NCBI GenBank assembly: GCA_946800325.1
Contig: OX326960.1
Span: 16,702,393 to 16,766,392 of the forward strand
Length of the DNA: 64,000 nt
DNA from: Luzula sylvatica
Lineage: Eukaryota > Streptophyta > Magnoliopsida > Poales > Juncaceae
Direction of reading: 5' to 3'
Shown: one piece after another, positions 35,272-46,074 of the stretch
Position numbering within the stretch: position 1 is the first letter of the stretch
Layout: every line of letters starts with the position of its first letter
Position numbers and translations under genes: made by a program
Notes under the pieces: model-generated
Database searches by the model: none
What the model was told of the DNA's origin: nothing
The model's input: the letters and a program-made list of their open reading frames with translations, nothing else

Positions 35272-35637
35272 ATGGGGAAAAACAAAAATATGAAGTATAA
35301 GAAGAAGCTATCCTCAGAATCTACCAAACCCCACAGGTTGCTTATCGGTAAAGATGAATTTGTAACCGAGGAAACCAACAACCCTAGAAAAGAGAAACTA
35401 TCCAAAGCTATGAACAAGTTTTTCAAGGCCACGCGCCGAGACTGTTGTCACCGTGAAAAGAACTCCAACAGACTCAAGAGCCATATTAAATTTGTTCACC
35501 AGGAAGAGCATCTATCATTTTCCACGGTCCAACAGTTGAAAGATTCGAGTCATTTCACCCGTCTCAATTCAGATGACTTTGGGAGAGCAATTCAGATCAA
35601 GACATCATCAGTGATGATGATGAGATGGGTACTTTAA
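35272..35637 (+). CDS. Hypothetical protein, 121 aa
   Basis: An uninterrupted ATG frame, lysine-rich at its N-terminus (MGKNKNMKYKKKL), with CCHREKNSNRLKSHIKFVH in the middle, which has a partial Cys/His look but no complete zinc finger. A TATAAATA box lies about 70 bp upstream (near 35201), preceded by a C-rich stretch with two near-repeats of CCCAC. The composition is more gene-like than the flanks. I do not recognise the family, and chance or a retroelement origin is possible. Confidence 0.35.
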   Translation: MGKNKNMKYKKKLSSESTKPHRLLIGKDEFVTEETNNPRKEKLSKAMNKFFKATRRDCCHREKNSNRLKSHIKFVHQEEHLSFSTVQQLKDSSHFTRLNSDDFGRAIQIKTSSVMMMRWVL

Positions 35638-36522
35638 AAAAATACATAAAATTAGAAAAATGAAAATAAAAACTTGATGTTTAAACATATATTTTTCGAT
35701 CAATATATTTTCAAGGTGTTTATTTATTATTGTTTATTATATTAATATAAACACAATATGTAATAAAAAAATTTAAAATCACTACATGTTAAAAATATTT
35801 ATGAATTTTCTTAAAATTAATAAAAATAACAAAAATATTTTAGTAATTATTACATATTAAAATAGAAGAGTATTTTGATAAAAAAAAAATAGTTTAATAT
35901 CAACCATAAAGGGGTATTTGAAAATAAAAATATAGTACATGATTTTTCTCGAGTTTACAAAAAGATATGCAGCGTTTTCACAGTATCCAAAAAAGTTTGG
36001 GGTTAAACATATATCAAAATACAGATATGCAGCGTTTTGACTTTTGAGTGCCATTAACTAGTGATTTCTACTACTGCGGTCTAAAGCAACGTTAAAACAT
36101 TGTTATTTAATAGATTGATGTATTGCTTGTAGGGGTGGCAATGAGACGGATATTGTCCGAACTGATCCAAATCGTATCCTAAACATTTTTGAACAGGGCC
36201 TAAACTTTCGATGGGACGTGCATAATATTTTTGTTTCACGAAATGGATATTATTCATTTTATTGATTAAAATGCATTTTAGAAAGAAAAAAAAAGCAAAC
36301 CATTCTTCAACACTTGATAATAAAGTGATATGTTCCAATAATATTATCAAGTGATAAAAATACCACCAATTTTATTAAACAACTAAAAAATATTATCTTA
36401 ATATCACAATTATGTGCAATGATTTCTAAAGTAAATAAAAAGTAAAACTATCTCAAAAAAATAAGTGAAATGATACGTGTAGGGTTTAGTGAAATTGATG
36501 GTATTTAAGGGTTTATTAATGA
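35638..36522. other. AT-rich intergenic sequence
   Basis: No gene. 35690-35890 is related to about 59400-59620 (TATATTTTCAAGGTGTTTAT, GAAGAGTATTTTG/GAAGGGTATTTTGG), marking another dispersed repeat. AGATATGCAGCGTTTT occurs twice (about 35963 and 36022). GGGGTGGCAATGAGACGGAT near 36133 looks like one end of a CGG-rich TIR element. 36230-36350 resembles 44380-44510. Confidence 0.45.
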
Positions 36523-36560
36523 ACTAGCTCTAAACCCGCACGGTTCTGCGGGGACTTCTT
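36523..36560 (-). mobile_element. Helitron 3' terminus
   Basis: On the minus strand: CCCGCAGAACCGTGCGGG, a perfect 6-bp stem with a 6-nt loop, then TTTAGAG and CTAGT followed by T. This is a textbook Helitron end, so the element extends to the right of 36523. It could include the right arm of the inverted duplication, whose outer end reversed reads TCTATGCTATACGG (near 40584). The 5' end is not proven: the base before that TC is T, not A. Confidence 0.6.
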
Positions 36561-37938
36561 TTATCGCTCAAGTCAGCGTGTTGATCTACACTCATTAAAA
36601 AACCTAAAACAACAATTAAGTTTGTACAATTCCAACAAAATATTTGAAGAATATTTTAATAATTGCATTGAAATCAACAATTTTTAAAAATCCAAAACTA
36701 CGATCAAATTAGTAGAAATCCAACAAAATGTTTGAAAAACATTGTAAATAATTCTCGTAAAAAGTTCATCCTTATTGAAAAATTTATCCATTTAGCCCAA
36801 ATTTTATCGCCACTTTTTCGATGCCATCACGTTGAAATCTATATTTTTTTAAAAGTCTATTTTAATATGTGTCTGGAAAAGCGAAAAATATAAAAAATCG
36901 TTCAAAATAGAAATACCACATATACCCGTGAATTTCATGAATTTCGAGAAACAGCTCTGAATTTAGAGAAATATCACACACCTCTGATCATATTAACAAT
37001 GCAAAACGATGCAAATGTCCTCGCTTCGATCAAATGTCCTCGCTTCGATCTTCGCTGGCCCTCACAAACCATGCAAAACCATCCTCAATCAGAATATAAA
37101 AAATGCTTCAGATTGTTCACAAACATGTAGACAGAAACTAAATATTATAAAAGTTAGGGGAAGTGTATCATATAAATCTGTTGTTTGTAAAGATGGATCA
37201 AAATCTTTTTGGAGGTTACAATTCTTGTTTCGGACCTCGCATCGCACATCCAGAATCGAAATATTTACCTATAAAAATAGGAGCCCACTAAATAAATCTG
37301 AATGCAAAAAATATAATAAAAGAGAAATTAAGTACTTAACAAACCATTATTACCACGGATTCGCCGAATGAAAGTGGAGAAAAAAGGATTAGGGTCCACA
37401 ATCTCCTTCAAAAAAATTATCGATCCATTTTGGAGGGAGAAGATATTGGTAAATCGAAGAAAACAAAAATAATCGTTCTAGTACACACGCAAAAATAAAC
37501 AAAAATAACATAAAATCAGATATCAATCTGAAAAATGATTTATCTTTCGAATTCCTGGATTTGTCAAATTTTTAAATGCATAACGTAACCATGTACCCCT
37601 TGTAAATGGACCGGCGCATACAGCCACCAGATTTAAACGATCTACTATTAAATCACGAGATCTCATTTATAAAACAAATAGGACTGATAAAATATAACAA
37701 CAAAAACGAGTAAATGGAGAATGTTCGGTGGTCCTTCGTCCATTGATGCAAATGTGATTCGAACCCACAATCTTTCACAACATATGATTTTTTGTGTCTC
37801 ACACCCAACCACTGGGCCACAAGTCCATTGACACGGAAATTTTCGTACCAATATTTACTGCTATGGAGTGGTACTGAAATTGACTGGAACTGGTATCGAA
37901 AAAATCATATGAATTTAAAAGCAAAAATCAATTAAAGG

Positions 37939-39108
37939 CAATGTTACAAAATTCATTAGGCGCTAGTCGGGCGGACGGACACCGTCTAGCGCCTAGAGGG
38001 ATTAATCGAGAATTGATTGGAGATTAATTGGATCTAGACGGATTTGTAATTTTACATAGTTTTTGCCATATTTTTTAATTTTTATATATTATAATTTGTG
38101 CTATAACTTTTTATACTAAAAATAATCTATATGAATTTTATTTAAGACAACGTATAAATAGATCATAACATGAAATAAACAACATAACATTAACACAAAT
38201 CCAAATAAATCATAAAATAAAGTTACTAAAAATAGAAAGAAAAAAAGAGAAGGGTACAGGTTCTTAAACAAAAATAGGTCGTGGGCTTAAAAAAAAATAA
38301 AAAAAAGTGGGATGGACCTAGGCGGAATTATTCGGCGCCTAGCCTGTATCTAAACGGAATTCCGCCCAGACATAAATAGGGATGCAACTTTAGCTCGTGG
38401 CTCGTGACTCGCTCGAACTCGACTCGATAATAGTTCGATAATAGCTCGCTCGATATTAACTCGAAATTAATCGAGCCGAGCCGAGCTAGCTCGAACGCTT
38501 ATCGAGCCGAGCTTGAGCCAGAATCAGCTCGCTCGTATTAAGCTCGAAAAGAATTTGAGCTCGATTTAAAAATTAAATATTTTTATCATAATTAATTTAT
38601 ATTATATATATTATTATAATTATAAAAAAATATAAGAAAAAATTTATCTCCTTAATAATTCCAAGTTTAGTTAAAACACAAGTCCTAAAAAGAAAAAAAA
38701 ATTAACTAAGGGAGATAATTAATAATTCCAAGCCCGATGTTTTGTGTTGTATGTTTGGTTTATTATTGTTAGGTTTTAAGATATTTTGATATTTATGTTT
38801 TTTGTTTATTCGCAATTGTTACAATTTTTTTAACTAAAATTCAAATTATTTTTTTAATTGAGCTACTGTTGAGCCGAGCCGAGCTAGCTCGAATTAGAAC
38901 GAGCCGAGCTTGAACTTGATTTTTTAGCTCGAACCATAATTCTAAACGAGCCGAGCCAGCTCGAATAAGTTCCGAGCCGAGCTTGAGCTTGGCGCAGCTC
39001 ACTCGAGCTCGACTCGTTTGCAGCCCTAGACATAAACGATTAGAGTAAAACTGGACGTTTGGACGCCGCCTAATGCCTAGGCAGCCTAAGTCGATTTTTA
39101 GAACCTTG
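37939..39108. mobile_element. hAT-type element 1 (8-bp TSD), host of element 2
   Basis: ATTAAAGG is duplicated at 37931-37938 and 39109-39116. The inverted ends are CAATGTTACAAAATTCATTAGGC and, reversed, CAAGGTTCTAAAAATCGACTTAGGC. The left arm carries the empty site (single copy, reversed, at about 29578-29592). GGCGCC/TAGGCGG words crowd both ends. Without element 2 it is about 510 bp and has no transposase. Confidence 0.9.
38377..39028. mobile_element. hAT-type element 2 (8-bp TSD), nested in element 1
   Basis: GACATAAA is duplicated at 38369-38376 and 39029-39036. The ends are TAGGGATGCAACTTTAGCTC and, reversed, TAGGGCTGCAAACGAGTCGA. Subterminal arrays of GAGCCGAGC / GAGCTCGA fill both sides around an AT-rich core. 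It has no ORF. It inserted after element 1. Confidence 0.9.
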
Positions 39109-40589
39109 ATTAAAGGACAGAGAAGAATAAATAGAAGACATGCTTCTATATTTAATCAATAATTCATAATGTGCTTACCCGTCGAGAAATGTATAGGGAA
39201 AAATGAACTTATTGATCATTTGAATGAAATTGAAAATTACCAAAAAAATTACATACATACATTGACGGTTTCTTGCAGCCAAGTTGTCTAGTTGGCTCCA
39301 AATCCTCCGTCGGAAATAAGATGGAAATTCCTCGCGGCCGCCGAAACCGTGTCGCACACGGGCTTGCTCGGCTAGGGTCACACAGAGAACCCTCTCGAAA
39401 AATGGCATGAGAGAGAAGGGGAATGGGAATATATCTATTTTAGGGCATACAAATTGCATGCACTCGGTCCTTAAATGTTCTAAGCCGCCTTATTTTGAAA
39501 TTATATTCCGATCTCTTTTTTTTGATCTTACAACATAGGGTGAGACTAATGATGTAGCAAAGTCTAATGTTTAGAATTATCTACCTAAAAATTACCTAAA
39601 GGTTCACGTGGACCTAGTCTGTTAAAATTATACTCGAATCTGATCTTTTATTTTTTATCCAACAACAGAGTGAGACTGATGACTGTATTTGATTGTGAGT
39701 GAAGTCCAATGTTTAGAATTATATCTATCTAATGATATATGGAATCGACGGAATTGGAAAATTATGAATATTTAACTTATCTATTTATATCATTTTGTTC
39801 TATATTATTTACACAAAATTAATAAATAACAGTCAATATAAATAATGTAAATGATCATTAGTTTAAATATTAATTTGATTTTTTTTTATATTTACCGTCG
39901 CACTTCACCTAAATACATCCTTGGCCAAGGCATCATGCTCACCTTTCAAGCCTAGCTTTCAATCGAAGTCAATTATCAGTTACGTCATCCGATGTCTTAC
40001 ATGTCGATTTTCTTTTTCTTATTTAATGCGTTCCACTATTATTGTACTCACAACCGTTCATCTTAGAACGTCACGTGCATAAATACACATTTAAATAAAT
40101 TAGATGAGCGGCCATTTATTCAGACAACAGTTAATATTTTAACATCATCTAATATATCTTCTGCTTTCGTATTTAAGTAGTAGCTTTTATACTTTGAAAT
40201 TTGATATTTATAAATTCATAAATTCATATTTATACATATTTACAATGAAAAATGTATAAATAACAACATAATTTTATCCATAATATAAAAAATATTAATA
40301 TTTAGATAGTCGTTTTTATACGTTTCACACTCGTATTTATATATATTTATAATAACAACAAATCATTTTCACAGTACAAAGAAATGTTTAAATGATAGTA
40401 AATAATAATAATAACAACAAATCTTTAATCTCAAGTATATTAAAAAGAAATAAATATTAGTAGAAAAAAGTTTAGTAAAAATAACAACATATTAAATAGT
40501 ATAGAGAAAATGATAAAATATTCGAGAAATGGTTTAAATAATAATAAAAAATTTATAACATATCTTTTATCCGTATAGCATAGAAAAAG

Positions 40590-40880
40590 GTATAAAATAA
40601 CCATATACGATTAGTCCCAATTATATTAAAATTGTTGTAAAAATTTAGCTGAAAATTGAAAATATTATTAAATGTTGATTAAAATTAGGATTTAATTAAA
40701 TGTGTTGAACTAAAAATGTTATTTTCCCTTCTAATTTGAATATGATGTTTATATGTGTTTTATTTTTGAAATTTGAATTATAATTTAGGCATATTCTTTT
40801 CCTTTTTGTGCCACATGTAAAAACGAGAATTCAATAATGCCATGAAAATTTAATTTCGATACCAGCACGAAATTTATTCG
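40590..40880 (+). repeat. R repeat, partial copy
   Basis: Right-hand portion of R (CCAATTATATTAAAA, GTTGATTAAAATTAGGATTTAATTAAA reduced to its start, TTATATGTGTTTTATTTTTG, AATTTAATTTCGATACC). It lies between the inverted-duplication arm and the 3' side of F-box copy 2, as R does beside copy 1. Confidence 0.6.
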
Positions 40881-41537
40881 TCTTTTTGTCTATGATTATT
40901 TGGAATTACAATTCTATATTTTCAATATCGTGAGAATTGGATAGAGCCAGTTAAATGACAAACGACCGAAAAAACTGTTTTTTTCTCATTTTTCATGTAA
41001 ACCTTTTAATTAGATTATCCATATACTTTAAAATACATTACCTATTTTTGGAAGTGGGGTGCAAATTACGCACTCCAAAAATTCTCAAATATAAATGTGT
41101 CTAATATATTTTTGTGAGAAAAACATGAAATATTAAGACAAATGATCATATTAGGATTAAATAAAAATCAAAGGACAAATAGATTAGGTAGAAAAGAAGG
41201 AAAGCAAAAGTTAACATGGGCAAAAAATGAAATCTTGATCAGATACAAAACTGATTAGAAAAAAAATAAATATATAATCCCAATTAAATTGTCATGTTCT
41301 TATTGTATGGACATAAATCCGTCACAATATATATCTAAATGACATAAAAATTAAAACTGATCAGAAGAACTTCCGAATTAAACATAGCACGATATGTTTC
41401 ACATCAAAATGATTCAATGTTGATAACAAATACATGTTGCAAATAAATGTTATAAAAATAAAAATATAAAACCAATAGTAAGTCCTACAATAAATTTTCA
41501 ATTGTTTGGCCCCACAAATAGCTTGCTTAATCACATG
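40881..41537. other. 3' flank of F-box copy 2
   Basis: AT-rich and non-coding. It should include the 3' UTR of the F-box gene on the minus strand. No repeat ends recognised. Confidence 0.4.
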
Positions 41538-42680
41538 TTAATTAGGAGTGATCCATCTAAGAGGCGCATCATGAGGAAGAAAACAATCGTCAATGAGACA
41601 AAACCGCCCCATACTGTTGTCAACCATATGATACACCCCAAATTGGTGTCCCATCATCACCCAATGATCACTATCGCATGTGTCGGCCAAGTACACGGCA
41701 TTTCCAATGCAATTGGGGAACATGCAAGGATCAACCGCCACTGCCGAGTTATTCCCTATAAATAATGATAGACCACCTATATCATTCAACTCTTCCGAAC
41801 TGCCTTTCTCAAGATCCAGCCTTAAGACCCGAATCTCTTTTTTTGGCTTCCTCTTCGAGTATTTTTTGTACCTCTGGATAAGCAACAATTCTCCGTTGAG
41901 ATCCACCAGATACCTCTCATCCGCTATCTTCTCAAAGCGCGGTACCCGAGGTTTGATTCTAGTCAGCTTAAGAGGAGAACCAACATCAAGAACAAAAAAA
42001 TGCCGACGGTCCGAAACAAGATAGAACTTCCCTCTGAAAAATATCACATCCATTAACCAAATCAAGTCATCTTCTTGGAGTGGGCTCTCGGGAACTGTCC
42101 AAGATATATCACCGGGCCTCCATATTGCGAGCAATTTATCCGAACCAAAAATGATCATGACCGTGAAATCTGATGTCCCTCTAGGATCGTGAGATAAAAT
42201 CCCTTTGAATATCATGTCCCTTTGCATCTCTTTGAAGGTCCACCCGATTTTGTTTCCTTTAGCATCGTGAACGGCCGGTTCTTCGGTAACAATGACATTA
42301 ACAGTGTTACTGTACGGCGGAAGGGGTGGTAGCTCGATGCTCTCTCTCGTGAATGGGTTCAGTAAACGACATTTAAGGTCTAAATCTATCGTAAAAAGCC
42401 ATCCAAACGAGGAACCGCAAATATGCTGCCCATATAGCTCGGGAATGTCGATGGAGTAGGGTCTTTGTTCTGAAATGTTAAAAAAATTCCATTTCCGTGT
42501 CTCGTGATCTTCTCCAAGTACCTCCCACGGAAGCTCGGGTGCAAAAGGATGACTACTCTTTTCTTTGCCGGCCAAGTTCCAGTTTTTGCAAACAGACCTC
42601 AATCGGTGGCGATCTGGCAAAGAAACAGAACTCGATACTCGTCGGAGCAAGTCGTTCGGCAGGTCAGACCAATTAGCCAT
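41538..42680 (-). CDS. F-box protein with DUF295 (KIB-type) domain, copy 2
   Basis: A 380-residue protein in one coding exon. The F-box is at about residues 3-35 (WSDLPNDLLRRVSS, RHRLRSVCKNW). The DUF295 landmarks are CGSSFGWLFTID, LLNPFTRESIELPPLPPYSN, IWRPGDISWTVPE, WLMDVIFFRGKFYLVSDRR, GNNSAVAVDPCMFPNCIGNA and YLADTC. It is expected to be an SCF substrate adaptor; the target is not predictable. The open frame continues upstream to 42695, but the codon there is TTG and lies in a probable 5' UTR intron: TTGCAG ends at 42684, directly before GAT-ATG. So the ATG at 42680 is preferred. The closest relative in the window is copy 1. Confidence 0.92.
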   Translation of the reverse strand: MANWSDLPNDLLRRVSSSVSLPDRHRLRSVCKNWNLAGKEKSSHPFAPELPWEVLGEDHETRKWNFFNISEQRPYSIDIPELYGQHICGSSFGWLFTIDLDLKCRLLNPFTRESIELPPLPPYSNTVNVIVTEEPAVHDAKGNKIGWTFKEMQRDMIFKGILSHDPRGTSDFTVMIIFGSDKLLAIWRPGDISWTVPESPLQEDDLIWLMDVIFFRGKFYLVSDRRHFFVLDVGSPLKLTRIKPRVPRFEKIADERYLVDLNGELLLIQRYKKYSKRKPKKEIRVLRLDLEKGSSEELNDIGGLSLFIGNNSAVAVDPCMFPNCIGNAVYLADTCDSDHWVMMGHQFGVYHMVDNSMGRFCLIDDCFLPHDAPLRWITPN

Positions 42681-43630
42681 ATCCTGCAAGTTCAAATTTC
42701 ATATAAATGAATATATCAGAGAGTCGATGCATTTCGCTAAGCTTGAATGGAAATTTGACAAGTGCCTTGTGCCACAATAATCAGATTCACGGAAGAGAAC
42801 AAGACTGTTCCAAACCTCGGTTTGTACAGTACTTGTACCAGTACTGCTTGGTACCAAGTACCAACATATAAGCACTACTACTCATTGCAATGAATTTCAA
42901 ACTATCAAATATGAAATTTGAATTATGAAACACATACCCTTGGGCCTTAGTCTGTATTGATCTTATAACAATCTTAGTTTGGTTCTGTTCACCGATGTTA
43001 TATACCCTGTAATCTGTATGATAATTGTCATTAATTAGTTTAGGACAAATTGTCTGTGATTAATAAGTTACTCCAGTACAGGAGAAAATAGATGTATAAA
43101 ATCTGCACTTAATTAATACAAAAATATATTAAATATTAATTCAAATTAAGGAGGAAACCAAATGATCTTTCAATATTTTCTCTTTGTAATTACTTATCCC
43201 TATTGAAATCTCAGATATACATTAAGCGGAATACAACTTTTCCAAAACTTACAACAATAATTAATATCCAAATTGTCAAATTTGATCTATTTTGAAATTT
43301 GAAATCAGACCAAATTAATACCTTTTTCAGAAACAAATCGCTGAAATTATATGTAAAGATAAGAAAAATCCCACTTATTTGAATGTTTACAGGTTCAAAC
43401 CAAGAAAAATCATTGTACTGAACTTATCACATTCAAACAAATCAAAAAAAGAAGAAACGAAACCACGGAAAGAAATAGAATTCGAATTGGAGAGTGAGAT
43501 CGAGAGGGTTACCTGTTATCAATAGAAAGCAACGAACGAACGAAGAAGTTTCTTATCCAAACCCGAAATTGAGAAGAAGAAAAATTGAGAAGAAGAGTGG
43601 AAGAAAAGTGAGAATATTTTGCTCTCTTTC
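42681..43630 (-). promoter_or_regulatory. 5' UTR with intron of F-box copy 2
   Basis: Reading the minus strand, a C/T-rich first exon (about 43630-43513, with CTTCTTCTC runs and ATTTCGGGTTTGGATAAGAA) ends in AACAG/GTAACC. The intron would be 43512-42684 (829 nt), ending TTGCAG. The same exon and donor recur at the right window edge (63480-63623), which supports a conserved leader exon in this family. Confidence 0.7.
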
Positions 43631-44649
43631 GCTCGCCGATTTTGTTACTTGCTTCAATTCAGAATGATTGAAAAAATGGACGGTTCCAACTTTTTAAATT
43701 TAAATTCATTTTTTAACCACTTTTTTTTGTATTTGAAAGAATTTTTTTTGTTATAGGGATTTCTTGAGAGGTGCATTGCAGAGCTTTCTATTGACTGTGA
43801 AGCGGGTTATGTTGTTCTAAACAGACCCGCTACACAACTTCAACACAGACAGTATTTCTAACGCATCGTCCCCATTACCATTTAAATTTAAATTCATTTT
43901 TTAACCAATTTTTTTTTTTAATTCAATGCCAGTGGGCTATTTTTCATCCATCTTGCATAAAGCCCATCAAACTAGTTCATTTAATACAAAATACTAAGTT
44001 CTATGATTATACTCAATATTATGTCACAACTTTTTTATTATATTAATCTAATTATATTATCAACGATAAAATAATTTCATTTTAATATGACGTACTATCT
44101 TTTTTATATTAATACAAAGTATTTATGCTTGACGATTATTTATTTTTATGATAAAAATTAATTCATTTATTTATCAAATATCAATGCATATATTAGTGCA
44201 ATTGTACGCTAATGTAGAAGATATAACATGTACAATTTTATGAAAAAATATAACGACTAGAATTAATATATATAATTGTTTTTTTACATTAGTTCATGCA
44301 ATATCAAATATAAAAACAACCCATACTCACATATAGTCGCTACACGCAATTAAGTAAAGTACTGACAAAGTTTTTTTTTTTTCACAAAACGAAATGTTCT
44401 TCATTTTATTTATCAAGATGATTTTTAGAAAGAAAGAAAGAAAGAAGCAAGCATAAGCACTTGATAATGAAGTGATATGTGTTGATAATGAAGTGATATG
44501 CGTATGGCTCTTTTACATTTTATTTATCAATATGTTCTTTTATATTCTATCCGAGCGGAGAAAGTAATATCCGAAAAAATACTTGCGGATCCGATAATAT
44601 CAGGTAAAAAAATGTCCGCTCCGAATTCGGGAGTAATATTATACGAATA
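43631..44649. other. Intergenic, AT-rich
   Basis: No gene. ATTTAAATTTAAATTCATTTTTTAA occurs twice in part (near 43697 and 43880, TTTAAATTTAAATTCATTTT). 44380-44510 resembles 36230-36350 and has GATAATGAAGTGATATG twice. 44545-44650 carries ATCCGA/GCGGAT words, a remnant of a CGG-rich TIR element. Confidence 0.45.
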
Positions 44650-45110
44650 TGCGGTTGAGTTGACTTGATCTTCTGTTTCGGTCTTTCCGTCATTACTGTT
44701 GAGTTGCTAACTGTATTTTGTCCATGCGATTGTCGTCTCGATTGCTTTGTTCATGGTTGCTTTCGGTGTCCGTTTTATTGATTGAAAATTGTTTTTGTTC
44801 ATCTCTAGCCATGTCGCCCAAGTTGTTGCTAGGAGAAGAGAGTCCCATATTTTCCGAAACGGTGCTAGAAGTCTATTCCGATTGATGGTCCATAATTCTA
44901 AAATGGAGTATTGAATTTGATCATTTATCAATATTGATTTGGGGGTGTATTTATTGTTCCATACGGATTTTGTATAAGGACAATTGATGAATAAGTGAGT
45001 CCCCGATTTATTGTTATTTTGGAATAAAGGACATCTAAATGGCCCACTCCATCATTTATTCATTAGTCTATCACCCATTAAAAGTTTCGAGTTAATGTTG
45101 AACCACATGA
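44650..45110 (-). pseudogene. LINE fragment: zinc-knuckle end of ORF2
   Basis: On the minus strand the frames give a zf-RVT-like segment (FRCPLFQNN, THLFINCPYTKSVWNN) running into a 74-codon open part at 44931-44707 (SILELWTINRNRLLAPFRKI, ATTWATWLEMNKNNF). This equals the last 120 or so residues of a LINE ORF2. The start is truncated and abuts an F-box scrap near 45110. Confidence 0.75.
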
Positions 45111-45134
45111 AAATTTTTATCGACAGAAATGAGA

Positions 45135-45222
45135 CAAAACCGTCCCATAATGTTGAACCACATTAACATTTTAAGACCCGAATCTCTTTCTTGGGCTTCC
45201 TCTTCGAGTATTTTTTTTGGTA
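45135..45222 (-). pseudogene. Two F-box gene scraps joined
   Basis: GAGACAAAACCGTCCCATA matches the codons near the end of the F-box genes. AAGACCCGAATCTCTTTC...TTCCTCTTCGAGTA matches the KPKKEIRVLRL region about 230 nt further upstream in the gene. The part between is missing, so this is a deleted remnant. Confidence 0.7.
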
Positions 45223-45224
45223 CC

Positions 45225-45690
45225 GTAGGGGCATTTATTTGAGGGATTTTTTTGGCCTTTCTCAAGTTTAAGTATGTGTTAACAATTGCAATATGTGATC
45301 ACTGTGCAATGATTTTCTTTTGATTTCCTTCAATATTTTAAACATTTGATTTTTTAGGAGTAAATAAATCATGAAATTAGCCGGACATACAAATTAAAGT
45401 GAGAACTACCATAGAATAGAGATGAGTTTACTAGTTATAAATTTATACATGAAACAAAAGAAAAATCACATAATTCTCAAGGTATACCATACGTCTCACT
45501 TTTTTCTCATGATATACCTAACCAGTTGCAATTCCAAGTTTGCAATCATCTTTTATTCATCTCATTTAAGCCTAATCTTACTATACGCATCCACTATCCG
45601 CATGAAAAGTCTATGAAAATGGTCAAAAATATGTGCTATAACATGGATTAAGATAGATTAAATCGAAAAATCGAATGTAAATAAAAATTG
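45225..45690 (+). repeat. R repeat copy 5
   Basis: Left half of R, from GTAGGGGCATTTATTTGAGG to GGATTAAGATAGATTAAATC, again uninterrupted at the LINE-1 target. It joins head to head with the reversed copy 6. Confidence 0.75.
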
Positions 45691-45699
45691 AGTGTAAAT

Positions 45700-46062
45700 A
45701 TAACGAGATTTTTTTTACCAATCATTTTTACTTTCAAACTTTTGGTTTTGTGTCGGATCGAGCGTAAATAAAAATTGATATAAAAAAAACAACTCAAACC
45801 CGATTATAGGTAAATAAATCAGTCAAAATCGGTAAATGTTTCATTTAACATAACAAGTAATCGAGTCGGTGAACCATCAATTACCGATAAAAATGATTTA
45901 TGTCATATTTATTGATTTATATTTATGAGTAACATTTTCTTATTAATTGTTGCTCTTTTTTAGAATTCATGGTAGGGATGTTCAAATGGTTCGCTTACCG
46001 AGCTGATCGAATTTGGTTTAATTAGTTCGATTTTTCGATTTAATCTATCTTAATCCAATAAA
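45700..46062 (-). repeat. R repeat copy 6 (inverted)
   Basis: Reverse-complement R, middle part (TGTGTCGGATCGAGCGTAAA, GAGTCGGTGAACCATCAATT, AATGGTTCGCTTACCGAGC). With copy 5 it forms a short inverted pair. Confidence 0.75.
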
Positions 46063-46074
46063 TATTAAAATATT

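Larger units (their letters stand above)
36735..40585 (-). repeat. Right arm of the large inverted duplication
   Basis: Reverse-complement match of 26650-30785, interrupted by the nested hAT pair at 37939-39108. A near-perfect tandem of TGTCCTCGCTTCGATC sits at 37016-37050, where the left arm has a more diverged version. The single GC-rich exon-like block is at 39280-39415. The arm ends near 40585, where R-type sequence begins. Confidence 0.9.

Noticed and set aside
42681..42695. Upstream extension of F-box copy 2 (NLQD before MANWSD)
   Set aside because: It starts at TTG and crosses a good splice acceptor (TTGCAG); paralogue 1 starts at MANWSD.
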